From Methylomicrobium sp. (GTDB taxonomy: Bacteria > Pseudomonadota > Gammaproteobacteria > Methylococcales > Methylomonadaceae), in contig JAGXSU010000108.1 of the NCBI GenBank assembly GCA_018333785.1, forward strand, positions 79,301-143,300: a stretch of 64,000 bases of DNA, read 5' to 3'. Below the pieces are notes generated by a model that was given only the letters and a program-made list of their open reading frames with translations, was not told where the DNA came from and made no database searches. The translations under genes were made by a program, and so were the position numbers. Numbering within the stretch: the first letter of the stretch is position 1; each line of letters starts with the position of its first letter. Below are positions 37,008-46,502 of the stretch, piece by piece.

Positions 37008-37916
37008 TTATTTAAGCGGATCAGCTTTTGTTCCACTTAGTGGGCAGCCAAGTTCATTAGCTGTTGCGAAAATATCTTTAGCGTCTTCTATAGCTGTTTT
37101 ACTCTCATCAATCTCTGTGTCTGGATCATCCAACACTGCTACTGCGGCTTTGACCATATCAATGACCTGTTGGGTGCTATAAGGATAGTTAACCGTTGTG
37201 TCATCAGAATTAGGAACTCCACCATAAGAATTCAATAAAGCAGCGGTAGCGTGGAAAGCAAAAGCTCCATAGGTTTGGGGCTTTGTTATGGCCATTGCTA
37301 AAGTAATGTCAGGTGTAAATAAGTCAACGCCAAAAGTGTAATCGAAATCAGCACTCGGTAAAACACCTAGCCAACGATCCGCGTGATTACGCCAATAGCC
37401 GGGCGTACAGCCTTGAAATTCATTTCCACCTGTATCAGGAATGTAGCACACATTGTAGTGGCTTATTTGGGGTAGCTTATTCTTGAATAATGGTGAATGG
37501 AGTTTCTGATCATCAAGGTAGTCAAATGGGACATAGTTATAAACATTATAGTTAGGACCACCTTTCACTATGAAAGCTAGCATCTTACCGCCATTTTCTA
37601 TCGTCCAATCTAAATATTTACCATCTGCTGACAAGTAGGTTTCTACTGCTCCATCGGCAGTGGTGAACGAAACAGGCGGATCAATTTTAAAGCCTTTCAT
37701 GTCTTCAGTGATTTCGCCTATATACCCCAGTGCTGACATATCATAGCAAACTTGATTGTCATCTGTTTCCGAGACAAAATTTCCTGGATATTCAACCGGC
37801 TGCACCCCTTTTGCTGTTGGTGCCCCGGCTTCAGCCATCACCCCACTACTAAACCCCAATACCATTATTGCCGCCATGACCATCATGGCTATTTTTGTAT
37901 GTTTTAACGTTTTCAT
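37008..37916 (-). CDS. Secreted protein with CTPGYWRNH motif, hypothetical
   Basis: Signal peptide MKTLKHTKIAMMVMAAIMVLGFSSGVMA; GCTPGYWRNHADRWLG. Confidence 0.8.
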   Translation of the reverse strand: MKTLKHTKIAMMVMAAIMVLGFSSGVMAEAGAPTAKGVQPVEYPGNFVSETDDNQVCYDMSALGYIGEITEDMKGFKIDPPVSFTTADGAVETYLSADGKYLDWTIENGGKMLAFIVKGGPNYNVYNYVPFDYLDDQKLHSPLFKNKLPQISHYNVCYIPDTGGNEFQGCTPGYWRNHADRWLGVLPSADFDYTFGVDLFTPDITLAMAITKPQTYGAFAFHATAALLNSYGGVPNSDDTTVNYPYSTQQVIDMVKAAVAVLDDPDTEIDESKTAIEDAKDIFATANELGCPLSGTKADPLK

Positions 37917-38168
37917 GATAAACCTCCAAAAATTTTCAATGGAAATCCCTTTTCCTTTTTATAATGGGATGGCGTTTATAAACATCAATCGCCATCTCTA
38001 CCGTAACAGTCTTGTTCAGTTTTAGACTGAATCAAACTATCAAAAACTCGTCACTATAGTTTCAAATTTTCCTATCAAAACCTATTCCCCAAATGGGTAC
38101 CCTACCCAATTGGCTGTGATGAAGTTAGGGGACGCGGCTTTGGACTTTTTCTCCTCGTTATCCAGAAG

Positions 38169-38345
38169 GTAGGGCGGTTTCGCGGCAGCAAACCGCCATG
38201 GCCGAAGTATCACCTTAACGGAAAAACCAACCCGCCTCGCAATAAAAAACCCTCGCCTGGAGAAGTCCGGGCAAGGGTTAGTTTGGTTGGTTGGCTTCGA
38301 TGTTGGCGGATTGCTATCGCGAATCCGCCCTACTGCTCTTGACGG
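38169..38345 (+). repeat. Solitary REP-like unit
   Basis: GTAGGGCGGTTTCGCGGCAGCAAACCGCC...CCCTCGCCTGGAGAAGTCCGGGCAAGGG...GGCGGATTGCTATCGCGAATCCGCCC. Confidence 0.9.
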
Positions 38346-38356
38346 GTGTAACCGGT

Positions 38357-39544
38357 CTAAAACTCGATCGGCAAACTGTCGATCATCTGGAAGCCACTGT
38401 AAATGGCGGCCAATTGACTGCGGGTATGTACGCCGGATTTTTCGAAGATGCTTTTTAGATGTTTTTTGATCGTTTCCGGGCTTACATTCAGCGCCTTGGC
38501 TATCTCTTTATTGGTCAGGCCTTGAGCGACCCGTTGGGTAATGTTGATCTCTCGCTGCGTCAGTAATGAGGCGTTGATCATTTCGGGTAAATCGATATGG
38601 GGGTGGCGGTTAAGTAGCGGGCCTTGTTTTGAAAAGTGCGAAATGATCCGGCTCATCAGGTGATGGGGCAGCCAGAGGTCACCCTGATGAACAGTTCTGA
38701 TGGCCTTTTTAAATAAATCCGGTCCGGCATCGGTTTTGATGATGCCGGAGATGCCGAACTCGACAATCTCCTTCATCAAGCTGTGAGTTTCATTATCGTA
38801 AAGTAGTATGATTTTGACCGTTGCATCGGCCTGCCTTATAGCCTGCAACCATTCAGCAAAAGCGCCGTCGGTTAATGCTGTGTCGATCAGTAACAGATCA
38901 GGATGTAATTGCGCCAGTTTTTTGGGGAGTATTTTTAAGTTGTTAACTCCGGCGATATCCAGTTTGAAAGTAGGCGTATCAGTTAAATAAGTGGCCAGTT
39001 TGTTAATATGATTGTCACGTTCCGAAATGATGGAAAGAGTAATGACACTGTCATCCGGTTCCAGCGTCCCGACTCCTGCTCCGCTAAAATTTGAATTTAA
39101 CCGTACTGATTTTCGCCGTTCGATACGGCGGCGCTCTTGAGTCATTTCGGGAAGTTCGGAGATAAAGCCCTGTATGGGAGGGGGCTGAGGTTCAAGTATA
39201 CCGGTTAAGAGTTCTAGCAATTTCAAATTGCTTCGCCTGTCCCTGTTGTGCAGGGCGTTAAGGCAAATGACCGGAATCGACCGGTTATGATTCAAGAGAC
39301 GGTCTTCCTTGAGTTGGCAGCAAGCGCCTTGGCAGTTGACGACTACAATTATTGCTAAATGCCCAGGCATTGCATTATCAAGCGCTGAACACAACGGCAA
39401 GCTGAAGCAAGGATAGCCTTTAGCAGATAGCTGGGCGGTAAGCTGAGTGGCTTCGGGCGTGTTATCGGTAATGATCAGTATGCTTTCCCTGCTTTCAGAT
39501 TGCGAATGGTCTGGCTGTAATTTGGGATTAGAACGCAGAATCAT
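38357..39544 (-). CDS. LuxR-family response regulator with atypical N-terminal receiver-like domains
   Basis: LTQREINITQRVAQGLTNKEIAKALNVSPETIKKHLKSIFEKSGVHTRSQL. Confidence 0.9.
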   Translation of the reverse strand: MILRSNPKLQPDHSQSESRESILIITDNTPEATQLTAQLSAKGYPCFSLPLCSALDNAMPGHLAIIVVVNCQGACCQLKEDRLLNHNRSIPVICLNALHNRDRRSNLKLLELLTGILEPQPPPIQGFISELPEMTQERRRIERRKSVRLNSNFSGAGVGTLEPDDSVITLSIISERDNHINKLATYLTDTPTFKLDIAGVNNLKILPKKLAQLHPDLLLIDTALTDGAFAEWLQAIRQADATVKIILLYDNETHSLMKEIVEFGISGIIKTDAGPDLFKKAIRTVHQGDLWLPHHLMSRIISHFSKQGPLLNRHPHIDLPEMINASLLTQREINITQRVAQGLTNKEIAKALNVSPETIKKHLKSIFEKSGVHTRSQLAAIYSGFQMIDSLPIEF

Positions 39545-39715
39545 CTTATGAGCCTTTCAGGAACAAAGAATTTTTATGCCAATTTTTAAAAAACCTCGCG
39601 AACTTTAACATGATATTTTATAAGGGTGCTGTTTTTTGAGTTTGCAAAGCATTTTTTTGCAGGAATTGATCAACCGCGAATCCACCCGATGGCTTAACAT
39701 TTTTCATCATTATTG

Positions 39716-39875
39716 TTGGGCGGTTTCGCTCCAGCAAACCGCCATGGCCGAAGTATCACCAAATCGGGAAAATAAGCCCGCCGCAATAAATCCTCGATCG
39801 GAAAAGTTCAGGTGAGGTTGGTTTGGTTGGCTTCGATTTGGCGGATTGCCTATCGGCGAATCCACCCTACGGTCT
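39716..39875 (+). repeat. Degenerate REP-like unit
   Basis: GGGCGGTTTCGCTCCAGCAAACCGCC...CCTCGATCGGAAAAGTTCAGGTGAGG...GGCGGATTGCCTATCGGCGAATCCACC. Confidence 0.8.
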
Positions 39876-39976
39876 CACATTTTTCATGATCGTTGGGGTA
39901 ATGGCTATAATCGTTATCCAAGAATACCCTTTCGGTTGGCAGCCAGTTGCGACCGTTAACACCGGAGCGCATTTTA

Positions 39977-41023
39977 ATGAGTAAACTAATCCTGTTATTT
40001 GGCGAGCTGCTGATAGCCTGTTTGAGTTTTTCAGCCAATTCAGCGCCGCTTAATCCGTTATTGGCGCCGTTATCTGCTTTAACGGCAAAAGATATTGCGA
40101 TTATCGTCAATGATGCCGATCCAATGAGCGGTCAAATTGCAGATTATTACCAGCAGCGCCGCGGCGTTCCGGCAGATCAAGTGATTCACATCCGGTTCAA
40201 TCCAAAGACCAAGGTGCTCAGCCGACTTGAATTTGCCGTGCAAAAAAAGCGTGTGGACGAAAAGACACCGGCACATGTTCAGGCCTTTGTTCTGACCTGG
40301 ATGCAGCCTTACCGGGTCGATTGCATGTCGATAACCACCGCTTTTGCGATGGGTTTTGACGAAGCGTTTTGTGCGAAAGGGTGTCAGTTAACGCGCAAAA
40401 GTCCCTATTTCAACTCGATCAGTTCTCTACCGTTTCGAGATTATGGCTTGAGACCGGCCATGATGCTGGCAGGAAAAAGTGTTGAGGATGTCAAGGCGCT
40501 AATAGACCGGGGCATTGCAGCAGACTTTTCCCAGCCTAAAGGGTCGGCCTATTTGTTGAAAACGGCTGATAAAGCCCGCAGTTCCCGCGCCGTCTTTTTT
40601 CCCAAGATTGCGGAAGGATTTAAAGGCGTATGGCCGGTTTTTTACATGGAAAAGGAATTTATCAAAGGGCAGGACGACGTCATGTTTTATTTTACCGGAT
40701 TGACTCAAGTGCCCTACATCAATGAAAACCGTTATCCGCCAGGGGCGATTGCCGATCATCTGACGTCTGCAGGCGGCGTTCTTTCCGGCAGTAAACAAAT
40801 GAACATTCTGGACTGGTTAAAAGCAGGTGCAACAGCCAGTTACGGTGCGGTGGTCGAGCCTTGTAATTTCCCGCCAAAATTTCCACATCCGGGTGTGGTG
40901 ATGGCCAATTACCTGCGCGGCAGTTCGTTGATTGAAGCTTACTGGAAGAGTGTAGGCATGCCGGGGCAGGGCGTGTTTGTCGGAGAACCTTTGGCCCGGC
41001 CTTTTGCTTATCCGTCCAAATAA
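39977..41023 (+). CDS. TIGR03790-like family protein, exported
   Basis: VNDADPMSGQIADYYQQRRGVPADQVIHIRF...; signal peptide after MSKLILLFGELL. Confidence 0.75.
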   Translation: MSKLILLFGELLIACLSFSANSAPLNPLLAPLSALTAKDIAIIVNDADPMSGQIADYYQQRRGVPADQVIHIRFNPKTKVLSRLEFAVQKKRVDEKTPAHVQAFVLTWMQPYRVDCMSITTAFAMGFDEAFCAKGCQLTRKSPYFNSISSLPFRDYGLRPAMMLAGKSVEDVKALIDRGIAADFSQPKGSAYLLKTADKARSSRAVFFPKIAEGFKGVWPVFYMEKEFIKGQDDVMFYFTGLTQVPYINENRYPPGAIADHLTSAGGVLSGSKQMNILDWLKAGATASYGAVVEPCNFPPKFPHPGVVMANYLRGSSLIEAYWKSVGMPGQGVFVGEPLARPFAYPSK

Positions 41024-41142
41024 CGTTCATTTTAACAACCGGCAGTCAGCGGTCTTTATCCTTTAGCAAGGCTCAACATCGCTAAGATGGAGGCCCTTCG
41101 TTATAATGCAGGCTCATTTATAACAATGTTCCGGAGTTTTAC

Positions 41143-41598
41143 ATGTCTTTAGCTATTACTTTGCATCTTCTTGCCTCAGTTATCTGGGTGGGCGGCATGT
41201 TTTTCGCCTATATGGCGTTGCGCCCCGTTGCAGCCCAGTTGTTAGAGGCACCCATGCGCTTGACCTTGTGGGCGCAAGTCTTCGAACGTTTCTTTCCCTA
41301 TGTGTGGGGTTCGATCATCATTCTTTTATTGACCGGACTGTGGATTACTTTTTCAGTGCTGGGCGGGATGGGATCAGCTGGTATGCATGTGCATACGATG
41401 TTAATGCTGGGCATCATCATGATGCTTATCTTCGGACACATCTATTTTGCGCCCTTCAAGCGCCTGAAACAGGCAGTTGAGATGGCTGATTGGGCAATGG
41501 GCGGCGCTAAGCTGGGCCAGATCCGATTGCTGATTGGCATCAACCTGTGCCTGGGTTTGCTGGTTGTTGTGATTGCCTCCATGGGACGCTATTGGTAA
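41143..41598 (+). CDS. CopD-like integral membrane protein
   Basis: TLHLLASVIWVGGMFFAYMALRP; four predicted TM segments. Confidence 0.75.
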   Translation: MSLAITLHLLASVIWVGGMFFAYMALRPVAAQLLEAPMRLTLWAQVFERFFPYVWGSIIILLLTGLWITFSVLGGMGSAGMHVHTMLMLGIIMMLIFGHIYFAPFKRLKQAVEMADWAMGGAKLGQIRLLIGINLCLGLLVVVIASMGRYW

Positions 41599-41650
41599 GG
41601 ACTGATTTGAAATCCATGACACGTCTTTAAGCATCAAGAAAAGCAAGACA

Positions 41651-42970
41651 ATGCAGCTGATAAAATACCAGGCAACTTTTCGCGCCAGATGGCTAGTGCT
41701 GCACCGCTATTTGGCGTTGAGTGCAGGTTTGTTGATGGCGATCATCGGCCTTACGGGCAGTGTGTCTTTGTACCGGGATACGCTGGATACGCTGTTCAAT
41801 CCGGCGCTCGCAATTGAGCGTTCGCAGGGCAATTATCAATCGCTGGATAAAATGCTGGATGCCGTCAAAAAAGTGCATCCTGACCGTCATGGTGCCTGGA
41901 CGCTTGAAATGCCGGATGCTTCGCATGACACCGTAACGGCCTGGTTTGAAAAACCCTATGAAACAACGGGGCAGATTTATGCGCCGTTAATGGTGTCTAT
42001 CAATCCTTACACGGCCGAAGTGGTGGCAAGCCGCCTTTGGGGGCAAACCGCCATGACCTGGCTACTTGATTTGCATAAACAGTTGGCATGGGATGCATTA
42101 GGCTGGCAAATTGTGGGTGGGGTGGGGTTGTTAATGGCCTTATCCGTTTTGTCCGGTCTTTATCTGTGGTGGCCTGCAAGAAAACAGTTGTTTGCGATTT
42201 TTTCAGTTCAACAGAAAAGTCTGATCAAATTTGCGTTCGATGCGCATCGATTGATAGGGCTATTGAGTGCCCTGGCATTGTTGAGTCTGGCATTGACCGG
42301 ATTAAATTTGAGTTTTCCGCAAATACTGGAATCATTTACCGGCTCGACAGGGATGAGTCATGGCGGTAACGGGCCTTTGATTCTGAGTACCGCAGTGCCG
42401 AATAATCGGCCGGTAAAATTGTCCGAAGCGGCATTCATCGCTAAAGCCCCGTTTCCAAAAGCTGAATTAAGACGAATCACAACGCCTTCCGGTGTTGACG
42501 GAACCTTTCAGGTTAATCTTCGGCAGAACAGTGAAATTAACCAAAAACACCCTTTTACGATGGTATGGATAGATCGTTGGAGCGGCCATATCAAGGAAGT
42601 ACGCGATCCGGCCAAGTTTTCTACGGGTGAAAAGCTGATGGCCTGGATGTGGCCGTTGCATACCGGCGAAGCATTAGGCGCCTCCGGTCGCTTCATCTGG
42701 TTTCTTGCCGGAATCAGTCTGTTTCTGTTGTATGTCAGTGGTGTTATGCGCTGGTTACATCGGCATGGCTGGATGCGCGATCAAGCGCTGAATTTCTCGA
42801 AATTCAAAAACTACGACCGGACATTAATGGCCAAATCGCAACGCATCATGCTGATGCTTTGGCGTTTGTTGGGTGAATTCATTCGTTACGCCACCCCGAT
42901 CGTATTAAAAGCGTTGACTGCTTTTTCACGCAAGATAAGTATTGTCTGGGCTGAGTGGCAGCGTCGCTAG
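41651..42970 (+). CDS. PepSY-associated TM helix domain protein
   Basis: LVLHRYLALSAGLLMAIIGLTGSVSLYRDTLD...DLHKQLAWDALGWQIVG...WMWPLHTGEALG. Confidence 0.85.
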   Translation: MQLIKYQATFRARWLVLHRYLALSAGLLMAIIGLTGSVSLYRDTLDTLFNPALAIERSQGNYQSLDKMLDAVKKVHPDRHGAWTLEMPDASHDTVTAWFEKPYETTGQIYAPLMVSINPYTAEVVASRLWGQTAMTWLLDLHKQLAWDALGWQIVGGVGLLMALSVLSGLYLWWPARKQLFAIFSVQQKSLIKFAFDAHRLIGLLSALALLSLALTGLNLSFPQILESFTGSTGMSHGGNGPLILSTAVPNNRPVKLSEAAFIAKAPFPKAELRRITTPSGVDGTFQVNLRQNSEINQKHPFTMVWIDRWSGHIKEVRDPAKFSTGEKLMAWMWPLHTGEALGASGRFIWFLAGISLFLLYVSGVMRWLHRHGWMRDQALNFSKFKNYDRTLMAKSQRIMLMLWRLLGEFIRYATPIVLKALTAFSRKISIVWAEWQRR

Positions 42971-43096
42971 TCTTTTTTGCGGGGTGAAGAGTTGATATAG
43001 TTGATTAAAGGCTCATTGCAAAACTGCAAAGGTTTTCACTGTAATTTTTTTTCAAAATGATACGGTAACCTTTGTTTTTTTAAGGAGAACCACACC

Positions 43097-43318
43097 ATGC
43101 CGCAAATGTCATCCGCAACCGCCACACAAGCCGATTTTACAGAATTATTGTGCCAGGAATTTCTTTCATCGAGAGGTTACGGCGCGTTCGCGTTTTTGAG
43201 CGCCTATGATGCCGCTCAGCTATTTACCCGCTATACAAAGCAACACCGCTCTGACAAGGATTTTATTAAAGACTTCGTTCGCAGCTTTGTGGGCGGAAGA
43301 ATCACATTGCCACTCTGA
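43097..43318 (+). CDS. Small hypothetical protein
   Basis: 73-aa ORF with RBS aaggagaac upstream. Confidence 0.55.
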   Translation: MPQMSSATATQADFTELLCQEFLSSRGYGAFAFLSAYDAAQLFTRYTKQHRSDKDFIKDFVRSFVGGRITLPL

Positions 43319-44109
43319 TGGTTCGTTTTGCCATCCCCTTCTATTAGTTTTTGCTCGTTGACAATCAAGGCAAACTGTTTCTGAATGCCTTATTCTTCTT
43401 GATATTCCACAATTTATCAGATTGCGGACCGTTCATAGTTAGCCTTTATTAAGCATGAACGGTCTGTTACCCATTCCCCGCGGCTTTTAAGGGTTATGTT
43501 AAGCTCGAAGCTGACTTCACCTCACTAAAATATTCCCTCAATACCTTTTTAAATGGCTGATTCATCAACCGACAGCTATGGTGGTCTGTTGGTGTATTTC
43601 CAACAATAACAAAAATGATAGGCTTTTATCTCAAACGATCATCCTGAAATTCGAAGCTAGTCCACGGAAAGCAAGAAAGACAAATAAGCAGCATGCTGAA
43701 GTGCGGACTGTAATTATTTGTATTTCGGCAATCCCTTACCGGGGTAGGCTCTGCCGAAATGACGCGATCGACTTCGGATAAAGAGTTGAGCTGAAACAGG
43801 ATTATAATCAAATTATTTTCTGATTACGTATAAGCTTCAGCCAAAACTGAAATAGTGTGATCCTATGAGTTCTAAAGTTGGCGTCGCCCCGGCATACCCT
43901 CTGGGGCACAAGTGGATTGCCGGGGTCCAAACTGCATGGATGCGAGCAGGGAATCACCCCAATCACAAAAGGATCGTTACATCCGTGTACACTGGATACC
44001 GGCAATCCATGCCGGTATGACGGCTATTTGAAGGGCATCCATTCCGCTGAAAGTCATACGTTATTAGGAATTATTTTTTAAGATTATTGAACGTGAGGCT
44101 TGAGTCCAT

Positions 44110-46230
44110 ATGAGCGCAAATGACAAATGTAACACGGGCGAGGCCTGGGGCTCGCGTTTTGGGGTGATTATCGCGGTTGCCGGTTCGGCTGTGGGATTGG
44201 GCAATTTTTTGCGTTTTCCGGGGCAGGTGGCGGCCAACGGCGGCGGTGCATTCATGGTGCCTTACTTTATCTGCTTCATTTTGGTCGGCATTCCTATTTG
44301 TTGGGCGGAATGGACGATGGGGCGCTATGGTGGAAGGCATGGCTTTAATTCGGTACCGGGCATCTTTTCAGTCTTATGGCGGCATCCGCTCAGTAAATAC
44401 TTTGGTGCGTTAGGCTTGCTGATACCTATCGTTATCTACATGTATTACGTGTACATCGAATCCTGGTGTCTGGCGTATGCCTGGTATTACCTGAACGGTG
44501 ATCTTGATCTGGGCAGGAATCCGGCCGTTTACGGTGCATTTTTCAGTCAATTTACCGGCATGGAGGCGCATGGCAGCGTATTTAAAGACGGCATAAAACC
44601 GGTTTTCTGGTTTTTTTGCATCACCTTTCTGATTAATTTCTATTTCATCTACCGGGGGTTGACGCGCGGTATTGAAACCTTTTGTAAATATGCGATTCCG
44701 TTATTGATTATTGCTGCCGTAGTGGTTGCATTCCGGGTTTTGACGTTACCTGAACAGCCGATACCCAAGCCTTGGCAGACGGTTTTACCGGCAGTGATCA
44801 GTCAAGATCAGTGGCAAAACCTGCAAAAATTAGCCTTGAATCCTCAAACACTGCCGGCAGAATTGAAAGAACAGGTTGAAAAATCTATTGCCGCATACCT
44901 CGATCATCAGTTGAAATCAGCCGATACTCAAATAGCCCAGGAAAACGTGCTCGTTCCGCCTGCAGGTTTTGCCAAAACAGAGGCGGCTTATGCTTTGGCG
45001 ATGGCTGAAATCAGGTCAGCACAACAAGGTAATGCCTACAGAATCTGGCTGGAAAAGGCAAAAGACGCGTTGGACCAAGAGGCTAAATTGGCATTAAGAG
45101 CTTTGGAGAAAGAGGCACTTCAAGCGGATAAAAACAATTCAGCTGAACATCAAGCAAAGATTCACACGCAGCGGTTAGTCTATTTTTCAAAACTTTCTCT
45201 GGAACCAGTAGATCAGTTAGCGGCTACGTTAGCTTCGGTCAACGGAGCAGACAGGTTCGGTAATTTTAATGCCCTGGTTTTGCGTTCAGCTGCTCTTGAG
45301 GTGGCCGAGTTGCCACGAAACGTAAGCAATGGCTTGGGTTACATGTGGAATCCCGATTTTGAAAAACTCAAGGATCCAGCTGTCTGGCTGGCAGCGGCAG
45401 GACAAATCTTTTTTTCGTTATCGGTAGGATTCGGCGTTATTTTGACGTATGCCAGTTATCTTAAAAGAGATGACGATGTCGTACTGTCCGGTTTAACTGC
45501 TTCAGTGACCAATGAGTTTTGTGAAGTCTGTTTAGGCGGATTGGTCGCAATTCCGGCGACCTTTATTTTTCTTGGAACTGCATTGACCATGGAAGCGGTA
45601 GCCGGTTCGACGTTTGGCCTAGGGTTTAATACCTTACCTACAGTATTTGCCGGTATGCCGGACGGTCGCTGGTATGGTGCTTTATGGTTCATGCTTTTAT
45701 TTTTAGCGGCTATCACCAGTTCATTAAGCATGCTGCAACCGGCGATTGCTTTTCTTGAGGAAGGCTTTGGCCTGAAACGACGCGGCAGTGTTGCCGCATT
45801 AGGTTTAATGACCCTCAGCGGCGCTTTGCTGGTGGTTTATTTCTCGGGAAATGCGGTTGCGTTGTCGACGATGGATGACTGGATAGGAACGGTCGGTATT
45901 TTTTTGTTAGCGACGATAGAAGTGATTGTCTTTTCCTGGGTTTTGGGGGTTGATAAAGGGTTGGACGAAGCCAACAGAGGGTCCGATTTATTGATACCCA
46001 AAGCTTTTCGTTTTGTTTTCAAATACATTACCCCGGCCTTTTTATTAGTCATCCTGGGCAGTTGGCTGGTCCAGTCGCTTCCGGCAAAAATCGAGGCGGT
46101 GCGGTCTCAGCCTGAAGTATTACTGATTGTTATATATTTGGTGATCAGTCTGATTTTCTTGGTGTTGATGGTGTCATTAGCGGGTGAAAATTGGCGCAGG
46201 AAGTGCATTTTTGAACAGGAGGAAGTATGA
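44110..46230 (+). CDS. Sodium-dependent (NSS/SNF family) transporter with a large insertion between predicted TM5 and TM6
   Basis: WGSRFGVIIAVAGSAVGLGNFLRFPGQVAANGGGAFMVPYF; AAGQIFFSLSVGFGVILTYASY. Confidence 0.95.
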   Translation: MSANDKCNTGEAWGSRFGVIIAVAGSAVGLGNFLRFPGQVAANGGGAFMVPYFICFILVGIPICWAEWTMGRYGGRHGFNSVPGIFSVLWRHPLSKYFGALGLLIPIVIYMYYVYIESWCLAYAWYYLNGDLDLGRNPAVYGAFFSQFTGMEAHGSVFKDGIKPVFWFFCITFLINFYFIYRGLTRGIETFCKYAIPLLIIAAVVVAFRVLTLPEQPIPKPWQTVLPAVISQDQWQNLQKLALNPQTLPAELKEQVEKSIAAYLDHQLKSADTQIAQENVLVPPAGFAKTEAAYALAMAEIRSAQQGNAYRIWLEKAKDALDQEAKLALRALEKEALQADKNNSAEHQAKIHTQRLVYFSKLSLEPVDQLAATLASVNGADRFGNFNALVLRSAALEVAELPRNVSNGLGYMWNPDFEKLKDPAVWLAAAGQIFFSLSVGFGVILTYASYLKRDDDVVLSGLTASVTNEFCEVCLGGLVAIPATFIFLGTALTMEAVAGSTFGLGFNTLPTVFAGMPDGRWYGALWFMLLFLAAITSSLSMLQPAIAFLEEGFGLKRRGSVAALGLMTLSGALLVVYFSGNAVALSTMDDWIGTVGIFLLATIEVIVFSWVLGVDKGLDEANRGSDLLIPKAFRFVFKYITPAFLLVILGSWLVQSLPAKIEAVRSQPEVLLIVIYLVISLIFLVLMVSLAGENWRRKCIFEQEEV

Positions 46231-46388
46231 CCTTATCCGGTTTGATTGTGATGATAGGTAGCTATCTTTTAGTGGCGGTGTTGATGATATTCTGCTTTTT
46301 CAAAGTCTTGACCAATCCTCAGAGTACACTCAAAGAACATGCTCCATTGGAGATTGATACGCATGATGAGGATCCTCCTTTTGATTAA
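46227..46388 (+). CDS. Small single-TM protein, putative MetS-like NSS transporter small subunit
   Basis: Overlaps transporter stop (ATGA); encodes MTLSGLIVMIGSYLLVAVLMIFCFFKVLTNPQSTLKEHAPLEIDTHDEDPPFD* (53 aa), below the ORF-track length cutoff. Confidence 0.8.
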   Translation: MTLSGLIVMIGSYLLVAVLMIFCFFKVLTNPQSTLKEHAPLEIDTHDEDPPFD

Positions 46389-46502
46389 GAAGTATCCAAG
46401 TCAGGGCGCCTGGGCATCGTTGACCTGAGTCCCAAGTGCTCTGACTGTTATTTCGGCTTTCATCCCCGATTTCGCTGCGCTTCATCCAGGCTACGAACCA
46501 CT

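Noticed and set aside
36296-37182. ORFs 36296..36532, 36311..36520, 36676..37182, 36695..36934
   Set aside because: Repeat-derived reading frames in array B.
39850-40110. 86-aa minus-strand ORF
   Set aside because: Overlaps the degenerate repeat and the start of the TIGR03790-like gene; C-terminus (KCETVGWIRR) is repeat-derived.
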